15,725 nt of DNA from an uncultured Solimonas sp. (GCA_946478985.1 CAMLDZ010000064.1:1-15725), one strand, 5' to 3'. Counted from the first letter of the stretch, positions 7,187 to 14,274 are shown. The notes: a model not told the origin generated them from the sequence alone. Numbers and translations are program-made.

Positions 7187-7894
7187 TCAGGCCCGCGTCG
7201 TTGCGCCCGCTTCTCGCCGCCGGTGCGCGGCCAGCGCATGTGCGAAATTCCACACGGTCAACGGAATGATCAGCCGGTAGGCGCGCAGCAGCCAGCCGGG
7301 AAACCAGCGGCCGCGTTCCTCAAGCGCGACACGGCCGCGCGGGTGGTCCATGAACGCCGGGTACGGGAACGGAAAACGGTAGGCGCGGCGATCACGCCAG
7401 AACTCGATCGCCACCAGATGCTTGACGTTCTTGTAGCCGTAGTGCGCCGGCGCCACCAGCCGCAGCGGCGCGCCGTGTTCGAGTCCCAGCGGCGTGTCGT
7501 CGAGGCGGTCGGCGAGCATCACGTCGGCGCGCAGCAGATCTTCGAGCGGCAGGCAGCTGCAGTAGCCATCCTCGCCGCGGAACACCACGGTCTGTGCCTG
7601 TGGCAGCGGCCGCGCCAGCGGTTGCACGAGCTGTGTGTAGAAGTCGGCAAAGCTCACACCGCTCCAGCGCAGATCGCGCACCGACCAGGTCGTCACGCAG
7701 TGGAAATCGCTGCGCTGCTCGACGCGCGGCAGCGCCTTGAACTGTTCCTCGACCTGCAGCTCGTTCTCGACGTCGCCGCCGATGCGGAAACGCACGCGCT
7801 CCGGCGTGGCCGGAAAGCGGCGGGCGAACTTGCCCAGGCCGAAGCGCGGAAAGCGGCTCAGTTCGAATTGTCCGGGCGGCAGCGGCGTGCTCAT
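7187..7894 (-). CDS. Molybdopterin-dependent oxidoreductase, sulfite-oxidase fold, cytoplasmic
   Basis: A 235-residue protein with the sulfite oxidase/YedY-type molybdopterin-binding fold. FHCVTTWSVRDLRWSGVSF (64-82) contains the Mo-coordinating cysteine C66 and the conserved CxTxWS context. GAPLRLVAPAHYGYKNVKHL (141-160) is the typical second cofactor motif. There is no Tat signal: the N-terminus lacks the RR motif and a hydrophobic stretch, so the enzyme should stay in the cytoplasm, unlike MsrP/YedY. No dimerisation, haem or cytochrome domain is fused. The C-terminus has a hydrophobic segment (about 200-220) that might associate with membrane. The substrate is unknown. It is the last gene of a minus-strand run, 48 bp after the membrane-protein gene, and they may share a transcript. 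The ribosome site (GGAA about 11 nt upstream) is weak. Confidence 0.85.
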   Translation of the reverse strand: MSTPLPPGQFELSRFPRFGLGKFARRFPATPERVRFRIGGDVENELQVEEQFKALPRVEQRSDFHCVTTWSVRDLRWSGVSFADFYTQLVQPLARPLPQAQTVVFRGEDGYCSCLPLEDLLRADVMLADRLDDTPLGLEHGAPLRLVAPAHYGYKNVKHLVAIEFWRDRRAYRFPFPYPAFMDHPRGRVALEERGRWFPGWLLRAYRLIIPLTVWNFAHALAAHRRREAGATTRA

Positions 7895-7942
7895 GAACGA
7901 TGGTTCCGGTTGGCGATGACGGCGAGCGCAAGGACCACGCGG

Positions 7943-8734
7943 TCAGGCCGCGCCAGCCCGTGAGCCAAGGCTGAGCCCAAGCAGATGCCGCGCGGCAAAG
8001 ATGACGAACAGGCCGACCAGCACGCTCGCCGCCGCTGCCGGCGCGGTCTGATCGTAGCCGGCGCCGTCGCGGTACAGCGCCACCGCTGCGGGCAGGCTGA
8101 CCGGTCCGTAGACGGCGATCGCCGAGAACGGCGCGGCGATGACGGTGATCCAGCGCGCCGCGCCATGCAGCCGATCGAGGCAGTACGAGGCCGCCACAGC
8201 CCAGGCGTAGACCGCCGAGATATTGGTCAGCGCCACCCACAATGGCAGGCCGGCGACGACGAAGGGGTTGTAGTCGAAGAAGAACCAGACGCCGATCCAG
8301 ATCGCCAGCGCCTCGCCACCCCACAGCAGCAGAAAGATGCAGAGGAAATCGAGCCAGTAGCGCGTCGCGCTGATGCCGCGCGAGGCACGCCACATCAGGA
8401 ACGCGGCGGTCGGTGCGAAGTACAGGATGTAGAAGAACAGCAGCTGCCAGGGCACGGTGACATCAAGGCCGCGCAGCAGGACATGGGCGCCGACCGCAGG
8501 ATGGTGGGCCTTGACCATGAAGCAGGCGAACGGCTCCATCAGGACGGTGAAGGCGGCGGCGACCAGCATGATCAGCCAGCGGTCGTCGCGCCTGGCGGAG
8601 AACGCCTGCCACAGCGCGTACAGCGCCAGCAGGCCGACCAGTGCGCCGGTCAGGCCGGTGACGATGTCCTGCGGTAAGGCCGGCATCACCGCGTCGAACG
8701 GCCGCCCCTCCACGCCCAGGTATTCGGTTCCCAT
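7943..8734 (-). CDS. Integral membrane protein with about 7 helices, unknown family
   Basis: A 263-residue very hydrophobic protein that I do not recognise. Hydrophobic segments lie at about residues 23-45, 53-74, 94-115, 126-148, 154-182, 186-208 and 232-252, giving roughly seven helices with Arg-rich loops such as SARRDDR and RASRGISATR. Notable sequences are the aromatic-rich end of helix 4 (IWIGVWFFFDYNPF) and LPLWVALTNISAVYAWAVA in helix 5. The histidines are in loops (KAHHPAVGAH), not paired inside helices, so a di-haem cytochrome such as MsrQ is not supported. The start is well supported: a purine-rich GGGGAGAAGG abuts the ATG, after an AT-rich stretch that may hold a promoter. It lies between the DUF7064/7065 gene and the Mo enzyme gene. 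A role as sensor, carrier or membrane enzyme cannot be decided. Confidence 0.85.
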   Translation of the reverse strand: MGTEYLGVEGRPFDAVMPALPQDIVTGLTGALVGLLALYALWQAFSARRDDRWLIMLVAAAFTVLMEPFACFMVKAHHPAVGAHVLLRGLDVTVPWQLLFFYILYFAPTAAFLMWRASRGISATRYWLDFLCIFLLLWGGEALAIWIGVWFFFDYNPFVVAGLPLWVALTNISAVYAWAVAASYCLDRLHGAARWITVIAAPFSAIAVYGPVSLPAAVALYRDGAGYDQTAPAAAASVLVGLFVIFAARHLLGLSLGSRAGAA

Positions 8735-8835
8735 CCTTCTCCCCTGCTATTTCTATAGATACCGCCTCGGTGAGCCGGCTGTCGTCGCGCCGGACGCCCG
8801 GCCCCGCGCCGCAAGGACGCGAGGCCGGCCAGACC

Positions 8836-9843
8836 TCAGGTGCCGATGCGCGTGGCCGGCGCATCCCAGTGGCGTCCGCGCAAGCGCGCCACCAGATCGA
8901 GCGGATAGTTCTCCATGTTGAGGCCGTAGCCGATGCGGCCCTCGGACGTGATCCAGCGACTCATCGCCATCTGCAGCATGACGCCGGTATAGCAGGACCA
9001 GGGTGCGCCGACCATCGGGGTGCCGTACAGCGTGTGCTGCTTGCCCCGCACGTCGGTGGCGACGATGTCGATCGCCACGTTGACGGCACCGAGGCGGTTG
9101 CTGCGCATCTTCAGATCCTGCAGACCGTAGAACCGGCCGTTGTCGACCACGTAGCCGTGCGCCAGCGCTTCCTGCTGGCCGGCCGGCTTCGTCAGGTCCA
9201 GGCTGTTGATCCAGTGCAGCGCGTAGTCCTCGCCGAAGTGCGCGTTCATCCAGCCCATCGACTTCAGGCCGACTTCGCAGCGCGGTCCCCAGCTGTGGTC
9301 CATCGTCGACACGCACTGCACCGGGTAGGTCTTGCCGCGCAGCTTGAGCGTGCCGGAGACGCGGCATGTCATGTCGAAGTGATGACCGTAGGCCGCGCCC
9401 AGACCCGAGCCTTCGTGGCGTGCCTCGGCGTGATGCGGCGTGGCCTTGGGGCTGTGCTGCGGATCATGGATGTCGAAGGGCTCGGTCAGGCCTTCGATGT
9501 ACAGATGCGCTTCGGTGTCGTCGAAGCCGGCGTAGTCGAGCTTGTAGTGCCGCAGGTCTTCGGCGTGGATCTTCAGCCCGTTGGGCGTCTCGAAGCGCGA
9601 CAGTCGCGCCGGCGCCGGCAGCTGTTGCTGCGTGTCCAGGTAAAGCATCTCGGCGCGGTTGTCCGACAGGCAGCCGAAGATCGCCACATCGACCAGACAG
9701 ACGCCGATGCTTTTGCGCGTCAGCGTGTAAAAGGTCGCGAGGATGCGCTCCTCGGGAATGAAGGCGACGAAGAAATTGGTCTCGGCATAGGTGTGATCGA
9801 TACCGGCGGGCACGTGGTATTCGATGTCTTCGGGCTTGATCAT
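8836..9843 (-). CDS. DUF7064/DUF7065 (AttH/CrtC-like) protein
   Basis: A 335-residue soluble beta-rich protein resembling the AttH/hydroxyneurosporene-synthase (CrtC)-like double-lipocalin group, now split into DUF7065 and DUF7064. The clearest marker is STMDHSWGPR (about 204-213), the His-Ser-Trp-Gly motif of this group, followed by MGWMNAHFGEDYALHWIN. The N-terminal half has short beta strands (FVAFIPEERILATFYTLTRK). Members are common in environmental Proteobacteria and Actinobacteria near lipid, terpenoid or steroid genes. The biochemical role is mostly unknown. The start at 9843 is preferred over an upstream in-frame start because AGGAG lies 7 nt before it and the upstream extension is not family-like. 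No signal peptide is seen. A palindrome at 9896-9911 lies in its promoter region, right after the Crp/Fnr gene. The family assignment is by motif recognition only. Confidence 0.68.
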   Translation of the reverse strand: MIKPEDIEYHVPAGIDHTYAETNFFVAFIPEERILATFYTLTRKSIGVCLVDVAIFGCLSDNRAEMLYLDTQQQLPAPARLSRFETPNGLKIHAEDLRHYKLDYAGFDDTEAHLYIEGLTEPFDIHDPQHSPKATPHHAEARHEGSGLGAAYGHHFDMTCRVSGTLKLRGKTYPVQCVSTMDHSWGPRCEVGLKSMGWMNAHFGEDYALHWINSLDLTKPAGQQEALAHGYVVDNGRFYGLQDLKMRSNRLGAVNVAIDIVATDVRGKQHTLYGTPMVGAPWSCYTGVMLQMAMSRWITSEGRIGYGLNMENYPLDLVARLRGRHWDAPATRIGT

Positions 9844-9868
9844 GGCGGCGCTCCTGGTGAATCGCGCA

Positions 9869-9874
9869 AGCCTA
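9869..9874 (-). promoter_or_regulatory. Weak candidate -10 element for the DUF7064/7065 gene
   Basis: TAGGCT on the minus strand. If used, transcription would start near 9862, giving a 19-nt leader with AGGAG. The palindrome at 9896-9911 would then be centred at about -41.5. The hexamer matches TATAAT at only half its positions, and its value rests on this spacing. Confidence 0.25.
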
Positions 9875-9895
9875 GCCCAGCAGGCATGCGCACTC

Positions 9896-9911
9896 TGTCG
9901 CGCCGGCGACA
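9896..9911. promoter_or_regulatory. Palindrome with Crp-site geometry (candidate operator)
   Basis: TGTCGC-GCCG-GCGACA is a perfect inverted repeat. Read as TGTCG-N6-CGACA, it has the same 5-6-5 layout as the Crp consensus TGTGA-N6-TCACA. It is the main structured element in the 100-bp gap between the Crp/Fnr-type gene and the DUF7064/7065 gene. Binding by the neighbouring regulator is an inference from position and geometry. Confidence 0.45.
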
Positions 9912-9943
9912 ATCGGCAGCGGCGCCCATCGCACCAACCGACC

Positions 9944-10651
9944 CTAGTCGCGATAGACCGCGACCGGCTCCTCGACGTCGATCAGGTAGCCATAGCGTTG
10001 CCGCAGCGCATCGAGCCCGAGCAGGCGGATGCCGCCATAGCTGGCTTCGATGAAGCCCTCGCGCTCCAGCTCCTTGAGCACGCGGTTGAGCGCCTGGCGG
10101 CCCACCGCCAGCCATTTGCCGAGCTCCTCCTGCGGCAGTTCCACGAAAGCCTCATCGCGGCAGGCGCTGTGCGAGTAGCCCTGCATGTACAGCATCTTGA
10201 TGACGCGCTCCTTCAGCGTCAGCGTGCTGCGGTCGACGCTGAAGTGGTAGAGGATGCTGAAGCGCTGACTGAGCACGCGCAGCAGTTCTTCGGCGATGCG
10301 CGGATGATGCCGCATCAGCTCCAGCAAGGCGGAACGGCTGACCGAGCGCAGGCGCACCGGCGTCAGCGCGATCACGTCGGCATTGGCGGACAGCCCGGAA
10401 AAGATCTCCGACAGCGCCACCCAGCCGCCGCCGCGGATCAGCGCGATGACGGTCTCGCGGCCATCGTGCGCGGTCGACGACACCTTCACGTGGCCGCTGA
10501 GGATCTGGTGCAGGTGGTCGACCGGGCCGCGCTGCGACATCACGTGGCCGCCCTTGGCGAGCTCACGGAAGCGGCTCACCGCATCGATCGCCGCGCGCGC
10601 CTCGGATGGCAACGCGTCGAAGAAATTGTGCGGCTCGGTGAGCGGGATCAT
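9944..10651 (-). CDS. Crp/Fnr family transcriptional regulator
   Basis: A 235-residue DNA-binding regulator. Residues about 15-120 are the cyclic-nucleotide-binding-like beta roll (LSGHVKVSSTAHDGRETVIA). A long dimer helix (about 115-150) and a C-terminal winged helix follow, with helix-turn-helix at about 171-196 (LPQEELGKWLAVGRQALNRV). Aligned by eye with E. coli CRP, the cAMP-contacting Arg82/Ser83 become Asn/Ala and Gly71/Glu72 are not kept, so cAMP is an unlikely ligand. A single cysteine (C164) rules out an FNR-type Fe-S cluster. The recognition helix keeps both Arg contacts (Crp R180, R185) but has Gln where Crp has Glu181, so the operator may differ from TGTGA. It lies 39 bp after pqiC and 100 bp before the DUF7064/7065 gene, so either could be its target. 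Confidence 0.93.
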   Translation of the reverse strand: MIPLTEPHNFFDALPSEARAAIDAVSRFRELAKGGHVMSQRGPVDHLHQILSGHVKVSSTAHDGRETVIALIRGGGWVALSEIFSGLSANADVIALTPVRLRSVSRSALLELMRHHPRIAEELLRVLSQRFSILYHFSVDRSTLTLKERVIKMLYMQGYSHSACRDEAFVELPQEELGKWLAVGRQALNRVLKELEREGFIEASYGGIRLLGLDALRQRYGYLIDVEEPVAVYRD

Positions 10652-10660
10652 GGCCGCAGC

Positions 10661-10666
10661 ATTGTA
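10661..10666 (-). promoter_or_regulatory. Candidate -10 element for the Crp/Fnr regulator gene
   Basis: TACAAT on the minus strand matches TATAAT at five of six bases and lies 9 nt before the ATG at 10651. The transcript would then be nearly leaderless, which fits the absence of a Shine-Dalgarno sequence. No good -35 is visible 16-18 bp upstream. Confidence 0.35.
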
Positions 10667-10690
10667 GTTTGCCGGCGTACCGCCTCGCGC

Positions 10691-11308
10691 TCAGGCTGCC
10701 GGGCAGCGCGGCGCACCGCCACCGCGCGCGGCGGCGATCAGCGCGCCGATCTGGCCGGCCACCTTGTCGAGCGCCTGCTGCGCGCTGATCACCAGCGCCT
10801 CGTAGCCGGGGCCGGCATCGGCATGCGCGCTGCTGGCGCAGGTCCAGCGCTGCGCGCCGGCGCCGCCCTCGTTGACGATCACCGTCCACACCGCTTCGAG
10901 GTCGGTACCGCGCGCCAGCCAGGTATCGAAGCGCTGCACGTCGACCAGGATGCGATAGACCGGCGTATCCGGCGGCGGCGCCACGCGCGAGATGTCGCGC
11001 ACGCCGAGCTGGCGCGTCAGCTCGGCCACAAGCGCACTGCGCACCTCGTCGGGCAGAGGGGCGATCCAGCGCCGCGTCTCGACCAGCGCCACCGCGCCGT
11101 CGCCCTGGCGGATCACCAGTTCGGGCTGATCGACCTGCAGCGGCAGGCGCACCGACTGCACGTCGATCGCGAAACTGGCGGTACCGGCGGTGCTGGGCGC
11201 GGTCGGCCGCACCAGCGTGTAGAAGTGGGTGGCGTCGCCGCCGCAGCCGGCGAGCAGCAGCATCGCGGCGATCGCCGTAGCGGCGCACAGGCGTCCGATC
11301 ATGCTCAT
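10691..11308 (-). CDS. pqiC: PqiC-like ABC-type transport auxiliary lipoprotein
   Basis: A 205-residue outer-membrane lipoprotein of the PqiC/DUF330 (ABC transport auxiliary) family. PqiC is thought to anchor the outer-membrane end of the PqiB tunnel. The signal sequence has the lipobox LLAGC with lipidation at C22. HFYTLVRP just after it is the conserved strand that opens this family (the typical x-YTL motif). VYRILVDVQRFDTW and WTVIVNEGG match the central strands. The start codon overlaps the pqiB stop as ATGA (4 bp), so the two are translationally coupled; an in-frame Met two codons later is also possible. It is the last gene of the pqiA1-A2-B-C set, followed after 39 bp by the Crp/Fnr regulator gene. 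Confidence 0.88.
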   Translation of the reverse strand: MSMIGRLCAATAIAAMLLLAGCGGDATHFYTLVRPTAPSTAGTASFAIDVQSVRLPLQVDQPELVIRQGDGAVALVETRRWIAPLPDEVRSALVAELTRQLGVRDISRVAPPPDTPVYRILVDVQRFDTWLARGTDLEAVWTVIVNEGGAGAQRWTCASSAHADAGPGYEALVISAQQALDKVAGQIGALIAAARGGGAPRCPAA

Positions 11309-12963
11309 GGGGCTTTCTCCGTGGCACCGTCATCGCGCGGCTCGGCGGCGTCCGGGGTACCGAAGATCAATGCCTCCGGGTGCCGTTTCAAGTAGTCGGT
11401 CAGCTCGCGCATCGAACGCGACATGCGCTCGACCGCTTCCAGCGTCACCTGCGCGTTGCGCTGCAGCGGCGCTCCATCGCCGACCAGGTTGCGGTTGGCA
11501 TTGTCGACTGCCTCGCGGGCGTTCTTGAGCAGGCCGCGCGCTTCCGGCGCCAGCTCACCGTCGAGCTGCTTGAGCAGGCTGTCGGCATTCTGCAGCGTGC
11601 TGTCGAGATGCCGGCCGATGTCGCCGAACGGAATCTCGTCGATCTTGGCGACGATACTGGCGATCTGCTGCTGGATCTCCTCGATGCCGCCGGCGGCGGT
11701 CGCCAGCTCGAATGGCTCGGCATCGGTCGCCAGCTTGACCGGCTTGGCCTTCTTGTCGAAATCGAGCGCGACGTAGAGCTGGCCGGTCAGCAGATTGCCC
11801 GGCCGCAGCTGCGCACGCAGACCCGCCGCGCTGAGCCGTGCGAAGAACTCGCGGCCGGCACGCGCCGGATCACCGCTGCGCTCGATCTGGCGCCGGAACA
11901 TCGGGCCGAGCCGCTCCGGATAGATGCGCGCGTCGACCACGGCATAAAGCTTGCGCTCGTGGCGATCGAATTCCAGCGAAGTCGCCGACACCACGCCGAG
12001 CGTGACGCCGCGGAAATCGACCGGCGAGCCCAGCGTCAGGCCGCGCATCGACTGGTTGAAGCGCATGCGCACGTCCATGGCGACGCCATCGGCCGGCGCC
12101 AGCGCGGCATTACGGTCGTTGAAGAGGTTGAACTGGGCGTTCTCGTCGGCGATCTCGCCAACCGGTTCCTCGCCCGGCGCCTCGAAGGCAACACCGCCGG
12201 CCACCACCGTCGCCAGCGACTCGGTATCGAGCTTGAAGCCGGAGGCGTTGACGGTGATATCGACACCGCTGGCGTTCCAGAAACGCGTGTTCTGCGTGAC
12301 GTAGCGGTCGTATGGCGCGTCGACGAAGACTTCCAGCAGCACGCCGCGGCCATCGTCGCGCAACTGGTGACCGACGACGCGGCCGACCTGGGTGCGCCGG
12401 TAATAGACCGGCGAGCCGATGTCGAGCGAGCCCAGGTCGTCCGACTTCAGCACGTAGCGACGGCCCTTCTGGTCGCTGGTCACCGCCGGCGGCACTTCCA
12501 GGCCGTCGAACTCGCGCCGCTCCTCGGTCGACTGGCCGACGTCGACGCCGATGTAGGCGCCCGACAGCAAGGTGTTGAGGCCGGAGACGCCACCCATGCC
12601 GACGCGCGGCCGTACCACCCAGAACCGCGTGTCCTCGGCGGCGAGGCTGGCCGCGTCGCTGGTCAGTTCGATCTTGACGACGACCGTCTGGCGGTCGTCG
12701 CTGAGGCGGATGCGCCGCACCTGGCCGACCACCACGTCCTTGTAGCGGACTTCGGTCTTGCCGGCTTCCAGGCCCTCGGCAGTGCGGAAACGCACCGAGA
12801 TCTCCGGACCCGACGACAGCAAGGCGCGCACGCCCAGCACGATGCCGGCGAGCGCGGCGATGATCGGCACCAGCCAGATCAGCGACAGCGTCCAGCGCCG
12901 CTGCTGGCGCACGTCCGGCGTCGGCAGCGCGCTGTCGTCGCGCTCAGGTGGGGAGTCGGTCAT
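11305..12963 (-). CDS. pqiB: PqiB, MCE-domain intermembrane transport protein
   Basis: A 552-residue inner-membrane-anchored periplasmic protein (E. coli PqiB is about the same length). One transmembrane helix (WTLSLIWLVPIIAALAGIVL, 24-43) is followed by three MCE/MlaD domains at about 53-145, 168-260 and 294-402. Each has the strand-turn pattern (EVRYKDVVVGQVRRI, PVYYRRTQVGRVVGH, PVDFRGVTLGVVSA). A long C-terminal helical stretch (about 425-530) would form the pore needle. In the known Pqi/Yeb systems the protein hexamerises into a hydrophobic tunnel for lipids. The start at 12963 lies inside pqiA2 (20-bp overlap), and the end overlaps pqiC by 4 bp. The frame is open upstream, but the extension is Arg/Thr-rich and covered by pqiA2. 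Confidence 0.95.
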   Translation of the reverse strand: MTDSPPERDDSALPTPDVRQQRRWTLSLIWLVPIIAALAGIVLGVRALLSSGPEISVRFRTAEGLEAGKTEVRYKDVVVGQVRRIRLSDDRQTVVVKIELTSDAASLAAEDTRFWVVRPRVGMGGVSGLNTLLSGAYIGVDVGQSTEERREFDGLEVPPAVTSDQKGRRYVLKSDDLGSLDIGSPVYYRRTQVGRVVGHQLRDDGRGVLLEVFVDAPYDRYVTQNTRFWNASGVDITVNASGFKLDTESLATVVAGGVAFEAPGEEPVGEIADENAQFNLFNDRNAALAPADGVAMDVRMRFNQSMRGLTLGSPVDFRGVTLGVVSATSLEFDRHERKLYAVVDARIYPERLGPMFRRQIERSGDPARAGREFFARLSAAGLRAQLRPGNLLTGQLYVALDFDKKAKPVKLATDAEPFELATAAGGIEEIQQQIASIVAKIDEIPFGDIGRHLDSTLQNADSLLKQLDGELAPEARGLLKNAREAVDNANRNLVGDGAPLQRNAQVTLEAVERMSRSMRELTDYLKRHPEALIFGTPDAAEPRDDGATEKAP

Positions 12964-13636
12964 CGGCGGGATCCTTGTCCGGTTGCGGGTCCGGTTGCGG
13001 CGGGTCCGGCTCGTCCCAGATCGAGCGCGGATCAAAGCTCATCGACGCCAGCATGGTCAGCACGACCACGGCGCCGAAAGCGATCGCGCCGGGTCCGGCG
13101 CGCACCTCGGCGACGGTCTGGAAATGTACCAGCGCGACCAGCAGCGCGACGACGAAGACATCGAGCATCGACCACTGGCCGACGAACTCGATGACGCGGT
13201 ACAGCCGCGCCCGCTCGCGCTGCCGCCAGCGCGTGGGGCGGCGGGTGCTGAGCAGCAGTACCAGCAGGGCGCCGATCTTCAACAGCGGCACTACGACGCT
13301 GGCGACAAAGACGATGATCGCCAGATCCCAGGAGCCGCCACGCCACAACACGCCGACGCCGCCGATGATGGTATCGGCGTGGTCGTAGAGCAGCGTGGTG
13401 GTCTGCATGATCGGCAGCAGATTGGCCGGGATGTAGAGGATCGCCGCGGCGATCAGGAACGCCCAGGTGCGCCGCACGCTGTCCGGCTTGCGTGTATGCA
13501 GTGGCGCGTCGCAGCGCGGGCAATGCAGCACCTCGTGCACCGGCTGCGCCGGCGCGCGGCAGACCAGGCCGCAGGATGCGCAGGGCAGCAGGCCCATCTG
13601 CAGGGCACTGCGCACCGGCGCCGGTTCAGCGGCCAT
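12944..13636 (-). CDS. pqiA: PqiA-domain inner-membrane protein (C-terminal half equivalent)
   Basis: A 230-residue protein with one paraquat-inducible protein A domain. A zinc-ribbon-like head (C19-x2-C22, C39-x2-C42) is followed by four transmembrane helices at about 57-77, 103-127, 150-170 and 184-199. Family-typical features include AILYIPANLLPIM in the first helix and EFVGQWSMLDVFVVALLVAL in the third. It corresponds to the second half of the two-domain E. coli PqiA. The partner inner-membrane role with PqiB is established for the family; mechanism is uncertain. The C-terminal tail is Asp/Pro-rich (PDPPQPDPQPDKDP), partly encoded by a 12-bp tandem repeat. Its start overlaps the upstream pqiA1 by 11 bp and its end overlaps pqiB by 20 bp. 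Confidence 0.92.
   Translation of the reverse strand: MAAEPAPVRSALQMGLLPCASCGLVCRAPAQPVHEVLHCPRCDAPLHTRKPDSVRRTWAFLIAAAILYIPANLLPIMQTTTLLYDHADTIIGGVGVLWRGGSWDLAIIVFVASVVVPLLKIGALLVLLLSTRRPTRWRQRERARLYRVIEFVGQWSMLDVFVVALLVALVHFQTVAEVRAGPGAIAFGAVVVLTMLASMSFDPRSIWDEPDPPQPDPQPDKDPADDRLPT
12977..13000. repeat. 12-bp tandem repeat (2 copies) in the pqiA2 tail
   Basis: GTCCGGTTGCGG is present twice in perfect tandem, followed by a partial third GGGTCCGG. It is in frame and encodes part of the Pro/Asp-rich tail of the PqiA-like protein. Such a unit could vary in copy number without breaking the frame. Confidence 0.7.
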
Positions 13637-14240
13637 CGTTCACCTCGGCGGCGACGTCCCACAGCGCGTGCAGGTCGAAGGCGTTGATCGCCGTCAGCAT
13701 CAGGGTCAGCACGCCGAAGGCGAAGATGCCGACTTCGAGCTGGATCGAGGCCATGCCGGCGATCTTGACCACCGACACCAGGATGCCGAGCACGAAGACC
13801 TCGACCATGCTCCACGGCCGCATCAGCCGCAGCGCATGCATCGCATCGATGAAGCCGGCCGGCACGCGGCGGCGCAGCAGCGCGCCGAGCACGTAGGCGA
13901 ACAGCAGGATCTGCGCGAGCGGAAAGAAGAACACCGTCAGCGCCGCCAGCACCGAGATCGGTCCGACGCCGGTGTCCCAGGTGGCCCGGATCGCACCCCA
14001 CAGCGTGGTGTGGCTGGGCACGCCCTTGAGTTCCATCGTCACGATCGGATAGCAGTTGGCGATCACGAAGACGATGCCGCTGGCCAGCGTCAGCGCCAGC
14101 ATCCACTGCAGATCGGACGGCCGGTTGCGGTACAGCTCGCCGCCGCAGCGCGTGCATTGCGCGATCTCGCCACGGCGCAGCGCGCGCCGCGCATGGACCG
14201 CATCGCAATGCTCACACACCGCGAACCTGCTGCTGCGCAT
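13626..14240 (-). CDS. pqiA: PqiA-domain inner-membrane protein (N-terminal half equivalent)
   Basis: A 204-residue protein with a single PqiA domain: a zinc-ribbon-like head with C9-x2-C12 and C29-x2-C32, then four transmembrane helices at about 46-68, 90-113, 140-160 and 170-188. GIVFVIANCYPIVTMELKG and MRPWSMVEVFVLGILVSVVK are the typical first- and third-helix motifs. It corresponds to the first half of the fused E. coli PqiA. The start at 14240 is preferred because the longer open frame would overlap the haemoglobin gene and reads as low-complexity Arg/Ala sequence. The 11-bp overlap with the next pqiA gene suggests translational coupling. It leads the pqi set; a candidate TAGACT -10 and an inverted repeat lie just upstream (14241-14329). 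Confidence 0.92.
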   Translation of the reverse strand: MRSSRFAVCEHCDAVHARRALRRGEIAQCTRCGGELYRNRPSDLQWMLALTLASGIVFVIANCYPIVTMELKGVPSHTTLWGAIRATWDTGVGPISVLAALTVFFFPLAQILLFAYVLGALLRRRVPAGFIDAMHALRLMRPWSMVEVFVLGILVSVVKIAGMASIQLEVGIFAFGVLTLMLTAINAFDLHALWDVAAEVNDGR

Positions 14241-14274
14241 GCCGATCGCCCCGTACCCTGGTTTCCCTGGCGCG

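Noticed and set aside
7187..8734. MsrP/MsrQ methionine sulfoxide repair pair
   Set aside because: The Mo enzyme has no Tat signal, and the membrane protein lacks the haem-binding His pattern and has about seven helices of a different type.
8770..11395. Long plus-strand frames (427 and 523 residues) opposite the DUF7064/7065, Crp/Fnr and pqiC genes
   Set aside because: They lie fully antisense to recognised families and have shadow-type composition.
11380..13194. A 604-residue plus-strand frame opposite pqiB
   Set aside because: pqiB has three MCE domains in the other direction. The plus frame is His/Arg/Asp-rich without recognisable domains.
13626..13636. Frameshift breaking a single pqiA gene
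   Set aside because: Each half has its own zinc-ribbon-like head, four helices and a proper start, and separate tandem PqiA genes are known in Proteobacteria. A gene split is the simpler reading, although a sequencing check is listed above.
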